NCBI RefSeq assembly: GCF_029222705.1
Contig: NZ_JARGZF010000001.1
Span: 2,042,437 to 2,106,436, forward strand
Source: Knoellia sp. p5-6-4
GTDB taxonomy: Bacteria; Actinomycetota; Actinomycetes; Actinomycetales; Dermatophilaceae
DNA length: 64,000 nt
Direction of reading: 5' to 3'
Each line of letters opens with the position of its first letter. Position 1 is the first letter of the stretch. The notes beneath the pieces are model-generated. The model was not told the DNA's origin, did not search any database, and saw only the letters and a program-made list of their open reading frames with translations. Below are positions 1 through 8,429 of the stretch, piece after piece. The position numbers and the translations under genes were made by a program.

Positions 1-595
1 CGGCGATGGTGTCGGTCGTCTTCAGGTGGTCGAGCAGGCGCCCGCCGGCGGCCTCGCAGTCCTCGGCGTAGTTCTCGGTCTTGGTCAGCCAGGCCTGCTC
101 GATGCTCTTGGTCCGCGGGACGTACGAGGGCGGTGTGTCCTCGAAGTAGCTGCCGTCGCAGGTGAGCGAGGGCCTGCTCGCCCCGACGCCGCGGGGGTCG
201 AAGCCGATCCAGTCGTAGGTCAGGCCCGCGCCGTCGGGGACGATCCGCTGGAGCACCGAGTAGATGAGCCCCGAGCCGCCCGGACCACCGGGGTTGACCA
301 GCATGACGCCCTGGTACTCCGAGGCCGGTGACGTGTGGCGCATGCGGGAGACGGCCAGCTGGATCTTCTCGCCCTTGGGGCGGTCGTAGTCCAGAGGCAC
401 GCTGACCATGGCGCACTCGGCGCCGAAGTCCTTCAGGAGCTGGTCGACGCAGTCGCCCCAGCTGGGCGCCGGCGGGACGTAGCCGGTCGCCATGGTGGCG
501 GTCGTGGTGGTGGCGGTGACGCCCTGGGCCGGCGCAGCGACGGCCAAGGCGCCGATGGTGATCCCCGCGGCAGCCGCGGCGAGCAGTCTCCTCAT
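1..595 (-). CDS. Secreted alpha/beta hydrolase (tripeptidyl aminopeptidase-like), 5' part only
   Basis: Partial gene: it begins at ATG 595 on the minus strand and runs off the window start, leaving about 198 residues. A ribosome site (GGGAGGA) sits about 6 bases before the ATG. The N-terminus is a signal peptide: two Arg, a hydrophobic stretch rich in Ala/Leu/Val, then a Thr-rich linker. The mature part carries NPGGPGGSG (residues about 101-109), the oxyanion-hole region, and FDPRGVGAS (about 132-140). Both are typical of the secreted actinobacterial exopeptidase/hydrolase family that cleaves tripeptides or small esters. The nucleophile elbow and the rest of the triad would lie beyond the window edge. 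Substrate is unknown; a peptidase is more likely than an esterase by family resemblance. Confidence 0.8.
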   Translation of the reverse strand, partial: MRRLLAAAAAGITIGALAVAAPAQGVTATTTTATMATGYVPPAPSWGDCVDQLLKDFGAECAMVSVPLDYDRPKGEKIQLAVSRMRHTSPASEYQGVMLVNPGGPGGSGLIYSVLQRIVPDGAGLTYDWIGFDPRGVGASRPSLTCDGSYFEDTPPSYVPRTKSIEQAWLTKTENYAEDCEAAGGRLLDHLKTTDTIA

Positions 596-775
596 CGTGG
601 TCCTCCCCCGTGAGTGGCACGGCGATGTGCCGGTCGAACCACTCTTCCCGCCGCAGGGGCGCCCGGGGACCGCCACGCGGGCTAGTCAGGGGCGCCCCGC
701 ATGGGCGTCGTTTGCCGTAGTCCGCTGCGCCGGTGCGCCGCTCGGGACGGCGTGCGATGGGGGTGGGACGACGGG

Positions 776-1456
776 TCAGTCGCGGCCCTCGATGAGGTCC
801 TCGACGACCTCCTCGGTCTCCTCGATCGCCACGCGGGCGGCGCTCTTGGCCCGGACGAACTCGAAGATCATCGGCACGACCGACACCGCGACGATGGCGA
901 GGATCGCGAGCTCGAGGTGCTCCGTGAGCGCCGGGAACCGCTTGCCGAGGAAGTAGCCGAGCAGCGTGATGCCGGTGGCCCAGAGCAGCGCGCCGACGCC
1001 GCTCCAGACGAAGAAGTGGCGGCGGTCCATGCGGCTGACGCCGGCCACCACCGTGATGAAGGTCCGCACGATCGGCACGAAGCGGCCGATGATCAGGGCC
1101 TTGGCACCGTGCTTCTCGAAGAAGGCGTGGGTGTCGTCGAAGTACTTCTTCTTGATGAAGCGGCCCTCACGCTCGTAGAGCGGGGCCCCGACGGCTCGGC
1201 CGATCTCGTAGCCGGTGATGTTCCCCAGGAAGGCCGCCGCGGTCAGGACCGCGCAGGCGACCCCGATGTTGACGTCGATCGAGTCGCCGTTAGCGATGAA
1301 CAGGCCCACCGCGAAGAGCAGCGAGTCACCGGGGAGGATCGGGAACAGCAGCCCGCACTCGATGAAGACGATCGCCGCGCTCACCCAGAAGAACTGCCCG
1401 CCGAAGCGGTCGAGCAGCCATTGGGGGTCCATCCAGTCGGGGCCGAGAGAGTGCAT
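776..1456 (-). CDS. DedA family membrane protein
   Basis: About 226 residues in the DedA/SNARE-associated (VTT) fold, a family implicated in lipid flipping and envelope homeostasis. Visible family signatures are ECGLLFPILPGDSLLF near the N-terminus, the GNITGYEIGRAVG segment, and FGRFVP-like IIGRFVPIVRTFITVVAGVSRM in the middle, followed by C-terminal hydrophobic helices. I place the start at ATG 1456 (or GTG 1459 directly before it). Further upstream, the frame is Arg/Pro-rich, non-family sequence that overlaps the divergent gene. A TACCCT -10-like hexamer lies about 8 bases before GTG/ATG with no ribosome site, so the mRNA is probably leaderless. The C-terminal tail is acidic (EETEEVVEDLIEGRD). 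Confidence 0.88.
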   Translation of the reverse strand: MHSLGPDWMDPQWLLDRFGGQFFWVSAAIVFIECGLLFPILPGDSLLFAVGLFIANGDSIDVNIGVACAVLTAAAFLGNITGYEIGRAVGAPLYEREGRFIKKKYFDDTHAFFEKHGAKALIIGRFVPIVRTFITVVAGVSRMDRRHFFVWSGVGALLWATGITLLGYFLGKRFPALTEHLELAILAIVAVSVVPMIFEFVRAKSAARVAIEETEEVVEDLIEGRD

Positions 1457-1604
1457 CACGAGCCCAAGGGTATGCCGCGGAGCCGGGTCTGCCCGAATCC
1501 GCGCGGTCCGCCCGGCGGGCTTTGCTCCCTCTTGGGGCCAGGCAACCGTGACGGTCACCGCCTGCCATTGACACGGTCTGCCGTGCCTGAGGACAGTGAG
1601 AGGC

Positions 1605-1976
1605 ATGATCCGCCTACTGCGTGACATGCCCGCCGGGGTCCTCGGGCTCGAGGCGGTGGACGACGTGGAGAAGGAGGACTACCAGAAGGTCATCGTGCCC
1701 GCAGTCAACAAGGTCATTGAGGAGCACGGGAAGGTGCGCCTGGTCTACGTCCTCGGGCCGGAGTTCGACGACTACGAGGGGGACGCGGTCTGGGAGGACC
1801 TGAAACTGGGCGCACGGCACCCGACGTCGTTCGAACGAATGGCGATCGTCACCGATGCGGCTTGGGCAGGCCCGGCGGTCAAGGTGTTCAGCGTCCTGTG
1901 GCCCGGGCAGGCACGCGCGTTTCGCCTCTCTGACCTCGAGGCAGCCAAGCATTGGGCGGCCGAAGACTCCAGCTGA
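1605..1976 (+). CDS. SpoIIAA-like (STAS-type) small protein
   Basis: About 123 residues resembling the SpoIIAA-like family (PF11964, CRAL-TRIO/STAS fold): a beta strand, VLGLEAVDDVEKEDYQKVIVPAVNKVIEE, another strand (KVRLVYVLG), and the FERMAIVTDAAWA segment that is typical of the family. Members are usually uncharacterised soluble proteins, sometimes anti-anti-sigma-like in fold but without the phosphorylated Ser. ATG 1605 is preceded by GAGAGG one base away. GTG 1596 in frame is the alternative start and has GAGGA a few bases upstream. A TTGACA hexamer occurs at 1568-1573 but no good -10 follows. The gene is divergent from dedA. Specific role unknown. Confidence 0.72.
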   Translation: MIRLLRDMPAGVLGLEAVDDVEKEDYQKVIVPAVNKVIEEHGKVRLVYVLGPEFDDYEGDAVWEDLKLGARHPTSFERMAIVTDAAWAGPAVKVFSVLWPGQARAFRLSDLEAAKHWAAEDSS

Positions 1977-2071
1977 CGGGGATGACGCCGCCCGAGGTGC
2001 TCATCCAAGGACTGGGTCAGTCCGCGCCCCGCTGCAGGAATGTGAGCGTCCGCACGGCGGTTGGCCTGCAC

Positions 2072-2485
2072 ATGGGACAGACACCAGGTCCGGGGGTCCG
2101 GCAGCTGCGCCTCACGGTCCACGCCGAGGACTACGAGCAGGCGGTGGCCTTCTACCGCGACACCCTCGGCATGCCGGTCGAGCTGCACGTCGAGAGCGAG
2201 GGCGGGGCCGAGGTGATGATCCTCGACGCCGGCCGCGCCACGCTCGAGCTGTGCAACACCGCCCAGGTGGAGCTCATCGACCAGGTGGAGGTCGGTCGTC
2301 GCGTCAGCCCGAAGTTCCGCCTCGCCCTCGAGGTCATGGACGCCGACGGAGCGACGACCCGCGCGGTGGAGTCCGGGGCCGATCTGGTCGCCGAGCCCAC
2401 GCGCACCCCGTGGAACTCGCTGAACTCGCGCCTGGAGACGCCCGGAGGCATCCAGCTCACGCTGTTCGAGGAGCTCGGCGACTGA
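2072..2485 (+). CDS. VOC/glyoxalase superfamily protein
   Basis: About 137 residues with a single vicinal-oxygen-chelate fold: RQLRLTVHAEDYEQAVAFYRDTLGM at the start, VMILDAGRATLELCN in the middle and a second beta-alpha-beta-beta unit ending in GGIQLTLFEEL. Family members bind a metal and act as lyases, dioxygenases or antibiotic-binding proteins. The residues seen (H of LTVHAED, E of LELC, Q of IQLTLFEE) are consistent with a metal or ligand site, but no specific enzyme is recognised. ATG 2072 is chosen because the alignable fold begins just after it; the upstream in-frame sequence is low in homology character. The stop lies 4 bases from the end of the convergent DinB-like gene. Confidence 0.75.
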   Translation: MGQTPGPGVRQLRLTVHAEDYEQAVAFYRDTLGMPVELHVESEGGAEVMILDAGRATLELCNTAQVELIDQVEVGRRVSPKFRLALEVMDADGATTRAVESGADLVAEPTRTPWNSLNSRLETPGGIQLTLFEELGD

Positions 2486-2488
2486 GCC

Positions 2489-3043
2489 CTACTGGCCCGT
2501 GCGTCCGTCGATGCACTCGCGGAGCAGGTCCGCGTGCCCGCAGTGTCGGGCGTACTCCTCGACCATGTGCACCAGCACGTCGCGCGCGCTGACCGTGTCC
2601 CCGTGGTGGGTGACCTCCAGCGCCATGTCGGGGTTGCCCTGCACCCACTGCTCGGCGAACGCGACCTCCTCACGCCACGCTTTCCACGCCTCCTCGACAC
2701 ACGCGGCGTCGCCGACCGCGCCGTCCCAGTCGGCGTCGGAGCGCCGCGGGCCCCAGAGCCGGGGAGCGTCCTCCTGGGACAGCACCCGGCGGAACCACGA
2801 GCGCTCGACCTCCGCCATGTGCCGCACCAGCCCCAGGAGGGACATCGTCGACGGCGGCACGGATCGCGTGGCCATCTGCTCCGGGCTCAGCCCCTCGCAC
2901 TTCATCTCGAGGGTGAGGCGGTAGTGCCTCAGGTAGTCGGCGTAGGTGCCGCGCTCGTCCTTGGGCACGTTCTCGAAGGGCTGGCGCGGGTCGACGTCCG
3001 GCTCGACCCACATGTCAGGGTGCTTCCGCGGTGTCTCGGGCAT
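2489..3043 (-). CDS. DinB/DUF664 family protein
   Basis: About 184 residues of the DinB-like four-helix bundle (DUF664 branch). Recognisable segments are YLRHYRLTLEMKCEGLSPEQMATR, SMSLLGLVRHMAEVERSWF (metal-binding His in VRHMAEVE) and ARDVLVHMVEEYARHCGHADLLRE near the C-terminus, with the second His pair. These proteins are metal-dependent enzymes, some using mycothiol or bacillithiol in actinobacteria and firmicutes. ATG 3043 is chosen; ATG 3052 is possible. It is divergent from the TrmH-type gene, whose start lies within about 20 bases, so the two share a very short promoter region. Confidence 0.8.
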   Translation of the reverse strand: MPETPRKHPDMWVEPDVDPRQPFENVPKDERGTYADYLRHYRLTLEMKCEGLSPEQMATRSVPPSTMSLLGLVRHMAEVERSWFRRVLSQEDAPRLWGPRRSDADWDGAVGDAACVEEAWKAWREEVAFAEQWVQGNPDMALEVTHHGDTVSARDVLVHMVEEYARHCGHADLLRECIDGRTGQ

Positions 3044-3062
3044 GCCTGCCATCGTGGTGGTC

Positions 3063-3710
3063 GTGACCGATGAGGACAACCGAGTTGGAGTCGGCCCGTG
3101 GAAGGGGCCCTGGCCGGACGACGAGCGTTACGACCCCGACCTGCTGCGCAACGGCGACAGCCGCAACGTCGTCGACCCGTACCGGTACTGGAGGCTCGAG
3201 GCGATCGTCGCCGACCTCGACACCCACCGCCACGACTTCCACGTCGCCGTGGAGAACTGGGGCCACGACTTCAACATCGGGTCCGTGATCCGCACGGCAA
3301 ACGCGTTCAACGCCAGGGCTTTCCACATCGTCGGCAAGCGACGCTGGAACCGGCGGGGCGCCATGGTCACCGACCGCTACCAGCACGAGCACCACCACCC
3401 CGAGGTGACCGACCTCGTGGCCTGGGCCGCCGCGGCGGGAGGCGAGGGACGCGGCATACCGCTCATCGGCATCGACAACCTGCCGGGCTCGGTGCCGCTG
3501 GAGACCTTCGACCTGCCGCGCGAGTGCGTGCTCGTCTTCGGGCAGGAGGGGCCCGGGCTGTCACCGGCGATGCGGGAGGCGTGCGTCGCCGTGCTCGACA
3601 TCGCGCAGTTCGGTTCGACGCGCTCCATCAACGCCGGGGCGGCCGCTGCCATCGCGATGCACGCGTGGGTGCGTCGCCACGTCTTCAACCAGCCTGTGCG
3701 CGAGACCTGA
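3063..3710 (+). CDS. TrmH/SpoU family RNA 2'-O-methyltransferase
   Basis: About 215 residues in the SPOUT (trefoil-knot) family that methylates ribose 2'-OH in tRNA or rRNA using S-adenosylmethionine. The three family motifs are visible: NWGHDFNIGSVIRTANAF (motif 1, conserved N and R), ECVLVFGQEGPGLSP (motif 2) and GSTRSINAGAAAAIAMHAW (motif 3, SAM knot). The start is uncertain: GTG 3063 fits the beginning of the conserved part, while ATG 3042 would add seven hydrophobic residues and overlap the divergent DinB-like start. The 3' end overlaps the convergent gene by 26 bases. The RNA substrate cannot be told from the sequence. Confidence 0.87.
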   Translation: MTDEDNRVGVGPWKGPWPDDERYDPDLLRNGDSRNVVDPYRYWRLEAIVADLDTHRHDFHVAVENWGHDFNIGSVIRTANAFNARAFHIVGKRRWNRRGAMVTDRYQHEHHHPEVTDLVAWAAAAGGEGRGIPLIGIDNLPGSVPLETFDLPRECVLVFGQEGPGLSPAMREACVAVLDIAQFGSTRSINAGAAAAIAMHAWVRRHVFNQPVRET

Positions 3711-5091
3711 CGCGGTGCCGTCGACGTAGCCACAGCAGGACGACGAGCCCGACGCCGCCGGCGACGAGGCCGGCCTCGGGCCACCGCCACGACAGCGTCG
3801 AGACGGACGTGCCCCAGATGCTGGTGTGGGCCGGTCCGGAGAGCGCGTCGTCGGCGAGGTCGAGCCGAGTGAGGTGGAGTCGTGGGTCGGTGACGACCAG
3901 CGCGCCGGACGGGTCGGCGACACCCTCGGGGCCGAGCCTCAGCCCGTCGGGCTCGAGGCGGGGGAGCACCCAGGTGCCGTCCTGCCACTCGACCGGTGTG
4001 CCGGAGTAGAGCGGGGGTGACTCAGTCTCTGCCCCCACCGATGTCCAGCCCTCACTCGTCTGCGCGCCGGACCGCAGGTCGAAGGACAGCAGCCCGATCC
4101 CGCTCTGCCCCATGCCCTGCGGGTAGCTGCGGCTGACGCCCAAGGCGACGAACAGGGTGTGGTGATCCGGCGACAACGAGGGGCTCCACTGGGTGTAGGT
4201 GGAGCCCGGCACCTCGGTCTCGCTCAGGAGCACCGGCAGGCGGCGGCGTTGGCCGGCCAGGTCCAGGGCCACCGGTGTCAGTTCGAGTGTCGCCAGGCCC
4301 TCGACCTCGGCGGCGCGAGGCTCGAGCACGAGGAGCTCGGAGCTGCCCAGCCACCCGGCGAGGTTCACCTCCTCGGCCAACGGCAGCTCGCGCACCGACC
4401 CGTCGACACCCAGCACCAGCAGCAAGGGAGCGGCCGCGGCCCCGCCCGTGGCTCGCACGGCGACGTGACGCCCGTCGGGAGCGAAGTACGCGGGCGTCTG
4501 CACCTCAGCGAGGTAGGGCGTGGGCGACTGTGGGGTGTCGCCGCCGTAGACCCGTGCGCTGCCCACGGTCGGGAACTGCGTGAGGTCGCCGGACACCACG
4601 TCGTGGATGACGTAGCGCTGCGTCTCCCTGTCGATGTAGCTGAGCCGTCGGCCGTCTGCGGAGATGGCCGGCACCGCGACGTCCAGGAGGTCGTGGGTGG
4701 TGGGGAGACGGGTCAGGTCACCGTCCTGGGCCACGGCATACCAGGTGCCGTCGCTGGGGCCGCGGCCCTCGGTGGTGCCGAACGCGATCCCGGCCAAGGG
4801 CTCACCGCTCTTGGGCAGGTCGCTGACACGCCAAGGCTTGGCGATGCGCTCGGGGTGACCGACGCCAGGACCGCCCTCGGCCGGTGGTGCGGGCTGCGCC
4901 TGGAGCCCGGGAAACGCCAGGAATGCGGCAGCGACCAATGCGGCCGCCACCGCAGCCGTGCGGCCAGCGCGCGAGCGGAGGCGTCGACGCCGTCCCTGCC
5001 GCCAGGCCACGCCGGCCAGGTCGCGTCCGACATCCGTCGGCTGGACCTCCACGGCGAGCTCGTCGAAGGCCTCTGCCAGTGTCCTGCTCAT
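3685..5091 (-). CDS. Membrane-anchored TolB/beta-propeller-like protein coupled to sigma factor
   Basis: 468 residues. The N-terminal 40 residues are cytosolic and basic (WRQGRRRRLRSRAGR), followed by a membrane segment (about 43-62), a large extracellular part with propeller-type repeats (for example AVPAISADGRRLSYIDRE and AYFAPDGRHVAVRA), and a second membrane segment near the C-terminus (about 437-457) ending in Arg-rich residues. Its ATG overlaps the stop of the upstream sigma-factor gene (ATGA at 5088-5091), so the two are translationally coupled. Such position is usual for anti-sigma factors or sigma-linked sensors. No zinc-binding anti-sigma motif (HxxxCxxC) is present, so a direct anti-sigma role is only inferred. 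It overlaps the convergent methyltransferase gene by 26 bases. Confidence 0.75.
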   Translation of the reverse strand: MSRTLAEAFDELAVEVQPTDVGRDLAGVAWRQGRRRRLRSRAGRTAAVAAALVAAAFLAFPGLQAQPAPPAEGGPGVGHPERIAKPWRVSDLPKSGEPLAGIAFGTTEGRGPSDGTWYAVAQDGDLTRLPTTHDLLDVAVPAISADGRRLSYIDRETQRYVIHDVVSGDLTQFPTVGSARVYGGDTPQSPTPYLAEVQTPAYFAPDGRHVAVRATGGAAAAPLLLVLGVDGSVRELPLAEEVNLAGWLGSSELLVLEPRAAEVEGLATLELTPVALDLAGQRRRLPVLLSETEVPGSTYTQWSPSLSPDHHTLFVALGVSRSYPQGMGQSGIGLLSFDLRSGAQTSEGWTSVGAETESPPLYSGTPVEWQDGTWVLPRLEPDGLRLGPEGVADPSGALVVTDPRLHLTRLDLADDALSGPAHTSIWGTSVSTLSWRWPEAGLVAGGVGLVVLLWLRRRHRVRSRAQAG

Positions 5092-5630
5092 CGCGCCGCC
5101 ACCTTTCCGTGGGTGCCGACCCAGAGGTCGGCCAGCTCAGGAGCGGTGGCGCGCAGTCGAGCCAGGGCTCCCCGGGTGGAGGTCTTCACCGTGCTGACCG
5201 ACCAGCCCAGGATCGCTGCCGTCTCGGCCTCGGTGCGGTCCTCGTAGAAACGCAGCACCAGCACCGCGCGCTGCTTGGGGCTCAGCCGGGCAAGCGCGTC
5301 CTTCAGCAGCAGGCGTTGGTCACTGTCGGCGAACTGGTCCGCGGTGTCCGCGCGGTGGACGGTGTCCTCGGCCGCCGGAGCCACGAGGGTGGGGCGCCTG
5401 CGGCGAGCCCGCCAGCCGTCCACGGCACGGTGGTAGAGCGCCCGCCGGGCGTAGGCCTCGGGGTTGCCCTGCCGCTGCACCGACTCCCAGTGCTGGGCGA
5501 GACGGCTCAGGCAGTCCTGCAGGAGGTCCTCCGCGAGGTGTCGGTCTCCCGTCAACAGGTAGGCCGTGCGGAGCAGCCCGACCGAGCGCGTCTGCACGAA
5601 GCGCTCGAAGTCCTCCACCGTCCCCTCCAT
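5088..5630 (-). CDS. SigE-family ECF RNA polymerase sigma factor
   Basis: 180 residues of the actinobacterial SigE-family ECF sigma type. Region 2 is FERFVQTRSVGLLRTAYLLTGDRHLAEDLLQDCL and region 4 is LSPKQRAVLVLRFYEDRTEAETAAILGWSVSTVKTSTRGALARLRA, a helix-turn-helix that reads the -35 element. It directs RNA polymerase to a small regulon, typically including its own operon. The downstream membrane protein starts in its stop codon. Immediately upstream (5695-5741) are tandem 18-base repeats that may be regulatory. The ATG at 5630 is the only good start before region 2. A partly similar, truncated sequence lies at 24336-24491. Confidence 0.9.
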   Translation of the reverse strand: MEGTVEDFERFVQTRSVGLLRTAYLLTGDRHLAEDLLQDCLSRLAQHWESVQRQGNPEAYARRALYHRAVDGWRARRRRPTLVAPAAEDTVHRADTADQFADSDQRLLLKDALARLSPKQRAVLVLRFYEDRTEAETAAILGWSVSTVKTSTRGALARLRATAPELADLWVGTHGKVAAR

Positions 5631-5694
5631 GCCCCTCTTGACGTCCGGAGCCCGCCCGGCGGGTGTACGACGGGGGAAAGAATGCCGGATAACC

Positions 5695-5741
5695 GTGCTG
5701 GCCGAACAGAAAGTGCTGGCCGAACAGAAAGTGCTGGCCGA
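5695..5741. repeat. Tandem 18-bp direct repeat (2.6 copies)
   Basis: The unit GTGCTGGCCGAACAGAAA occurs at 5695-5712 and 5713-5730, with an 11-base third copy at 5731-5741. It occupies the short divergent space between the sigma-factor gene (start 5630, minus) and the GNAT gene (start 5762, plus). The copies are identical, which suggests recent duplication or a selected binding array. Confidence 0.9.
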
Positions 5742-5761
5742 GTTCGGGCTGCTGCGGTGGG

Positions 5762-6604
5762 ATGGCGCGAGTGACCCCTGACGAGCTGCTCGCCCGCTTC
5801 CACCAGCAGATCCGCCTGCGTGACCGCGACGCCGAGCCCGGCAACGTCGTCGAGCGCGATGGCCTCGTGCACCGCAACTACCCGGCCGACCCCACCACGC
5901 CCGGCGCGATGATCGAGACCCCGGAAGGGCTCGGGCTCGACCCGGATGCCGTGATCGCCCGTCAGCGCGACTTCTTCCGCCACCGCGGGCAGCGGGTGGA
6001 GTGGAAGACGTACGGGTACGACGAGCCGGCCGACCTCGGGCAACGCCTGGCCGCAGCCGGGTTCGTGGGCGAGGAGCTCGAGGCGCTCATCCTCGGCGAC
6101 GCCGAGGTGGTCGCCGTCGACGTCGAGCTGCCGCCCGGGGTGCGGGTGCGGGCGGTGGAGGACGGTCCCGGCCTCCAGCGCGACCTCGAGCGGATCGCCG
6201 ACCTCCACGACCTCGTCTGGCCCGGCACCCGCTGGATCACCCTGCGGTTCGGCGAGGAGATGCGGGCCCGCCCCGACCTCGTGCGCGGCTGCCTCGTCGA
6301 GGAGTCGGCCGACGGCCCGGTGCTCTGCGCGTCCTGGCTGCGGATGGTCGAGGACACCGACTTCGCCGGCCTGTGGGGCGGCGCCACCCACCCGGACTGG
6401 CGGCGCCGCGGCCTCTACCGCGCCACCGTGGCCCACCGGGCCCGGCTCGCGCTCGTTGCCGGCTACCGGCTCCTGCGCGTCGACGCCTCGCCGCACTCGC
6501 GGCCGATCCTCGAGCGGGCCGGCCTGCACCAGGTCTCCACCACGACGCCCTACGTGCTCGACCCGGCGACCGCCGACGGCGGGCCCGCGAGCGACCACGC
6601 CTAG
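5762..6604 (+). CDS. GNAT family N-acetyltransferase
   Basis: 280 residues. The C-terminal half has the GNAT fold: acceptor-side strands, then GGATHPDWRRRGLYRATVAHRARLALVAGY, which contains the acetyl-CoA pyrophosphate-binding R-R-x-G-L signature, and the final strand RLLRVDASPHSRPILERAGL. The N-terminal half (about 1-120) is a divergent domain that aligns with the extended N-terminus of other actinobacterial GNATs. Substrate is unknown. ATG 5762 lies 20 bases after the tandem repeats; no strong ribosome site is visible. It is divergent from the SigE-type sigma gene. Confidence 0.82.
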   Translation: MARVTPDELLARFHQQIRLRDRDAEPGNVVERDGLVHRNYPADPTTPGAMIETPEGLGLDPDAVIARQRDFFRHRGQRVEWKTYGYDEPADLGQRLAAAGFVGEELEALILGDAEVVAVDVELPPGVRVRAVEDGPGLQRDLERIADLHDLVWPGTRWITLRFGEEMRARPDLVRGCLVEESADGPVLCASWLRMVEDTDFAGLWGGATHPDWRRRGLYRATVAHRARLALVAGYRLLRVDASPHSRPILERAGLHQVSTTTPYVLDPATADGGPASDHA

Positions 6605-6699
6605 AGCCGGACGGCCCCTACGCGCGCCTCGGCGAGGCATGGAAAGATCGGGGCCGAAGCTGCGCACCGCGACCTTCCGATCTCAAAGAGGAGAGACCC

Positions 6700-7731
<1,032 letters not shown>

Positions 7732-7742
7732 GGCCTGCGCCA

Positions 7743-8150
7743 GTGACCTCGGAGAACCTGCTCGGCATCCCGCCCACCCACCTGCCGGAGGACCCGGCCG
7801 CAACCCGGCTGGAACAGGGGGTGGCCCCGGACCAGGTGGCCGCGGCACACCCCACCTCGTCGCTGGCCTGGGCCACGCTCGCGGAGGACGCACTCGAGGA
7901 CGGGCGCACCGTCGAGGGCTACGCCTACGCCCGCACCGGCTACCACCGCGCCCTCGACGCGCTGCGGCGCTCGGGCTGGCGCGGCCAGGGACCGGTGCCG
8001 TGGTCGCACGCCCCGAACCGGGGCTTCCTGCGCTCGCTCGCTGCCCTCTCGAGGGCGGCCGGCGCGATCGGTGAGGTCGACGAGGAGCAGCGGTGCCGGC
8101 AGTTCCTGCGCGACTCCTCGCCGGAGGCCGCCGACGAGCTCGGCCTGTGA
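7743..8150 (+). CDS. DUF3151 domain protein
   Basis: 135 residues of the actinobacterial DUF3151 family, recognised from LLGIPPTHLPEDPAA at the start, the tetratricopeptide-like helical region (TSSLAWATLAEDALEDGRTVEGYAYARTGYHRALD) and GWRGQGPVPWSHAPNRGFLRSLAALSRAA. Function is unknown; it is usually linked to the aldolase and purA genes, as here. GTG 7743 is the start, 11 bases after fbaA, so it is probably translated from the same mRNA. Two hairpins follow the stop codon. Confidence 0.9.
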   Translation: MTSENLLGIPPTHLPEDPAATRLEQGVAPDQVAAAHPTSSLAWATLAEDALEDGRTVEGYAYARTGYHRALDALRRSGWRGQGPVPWSHAPNRGFLRSLAALSRAAGAIGEVDEEQRCRQFLRDSSPEAADELGL

Positions 8151-8158
8151 CGGCCTGA

Positions 8159-8241
8159 GCCTGCCGGCTCCGGCAGGCGCCTGTCGCCACACATGGTGAA
8201 GCCGGGGGGCCGGACCTTTACGATCCAGGCCCCCCGGCTTC
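8159..8241 (+). terminator. Double hairpin terminator after fbaA-DUF3151
   Basis: Two perfect inverted repeats follow the DUF3151 stop. The first has 9-base arms GCCTGCCGG (8159-8167) and CCGGCAGGC (8170-8178). The second has 14-base arms at 8198-8211 and 8228-8241 (GAAGCCGGGGGGCC and its complement) with a 16-base loop. No long U tract follows, as is common for actinobacterial terminators. Confidence 0.8.
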
Positions 8242-8330
8242 GCCCCCTGCGGTCGAGCGGCCCCCATGTGCCCGCTCTGTGCCGCGACCTCGTCGTCCCC
8301 GTGACCGCGCGACACCGCCCATGATGCACA

Positions 8331-8346
8331 CTGCAAGCGCTTGCAG
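8331..8346. promoter_or_regulatory. Perfect 16-bp palindrome resembling a LacI/GalR-family operator
   Basis: CTGCAAGCGCTTGCAG is self-complementary and has the central CG and TGCAAGCGCTTGCA core typical of LacI/GalR-family operators. It lies 84 bases before the regulator gene at 8430 and about 90 bases after the preceding terminator. No LacI-family gene is in the window, so the binding protein would be encoded elsewhere. AT-richer sequence (ATAACATGTCATAAAT) follows and may hold the promoter. Confidence 0.6.
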
Positions 8347-8429
8347 GCGGTCACGAAAGTGCCATTGGCCATAACATGTCATAAATCCTGTGGACCGTCT
8401 GTGGGAGTGCTGGCGAAAGGGGCAGACCG

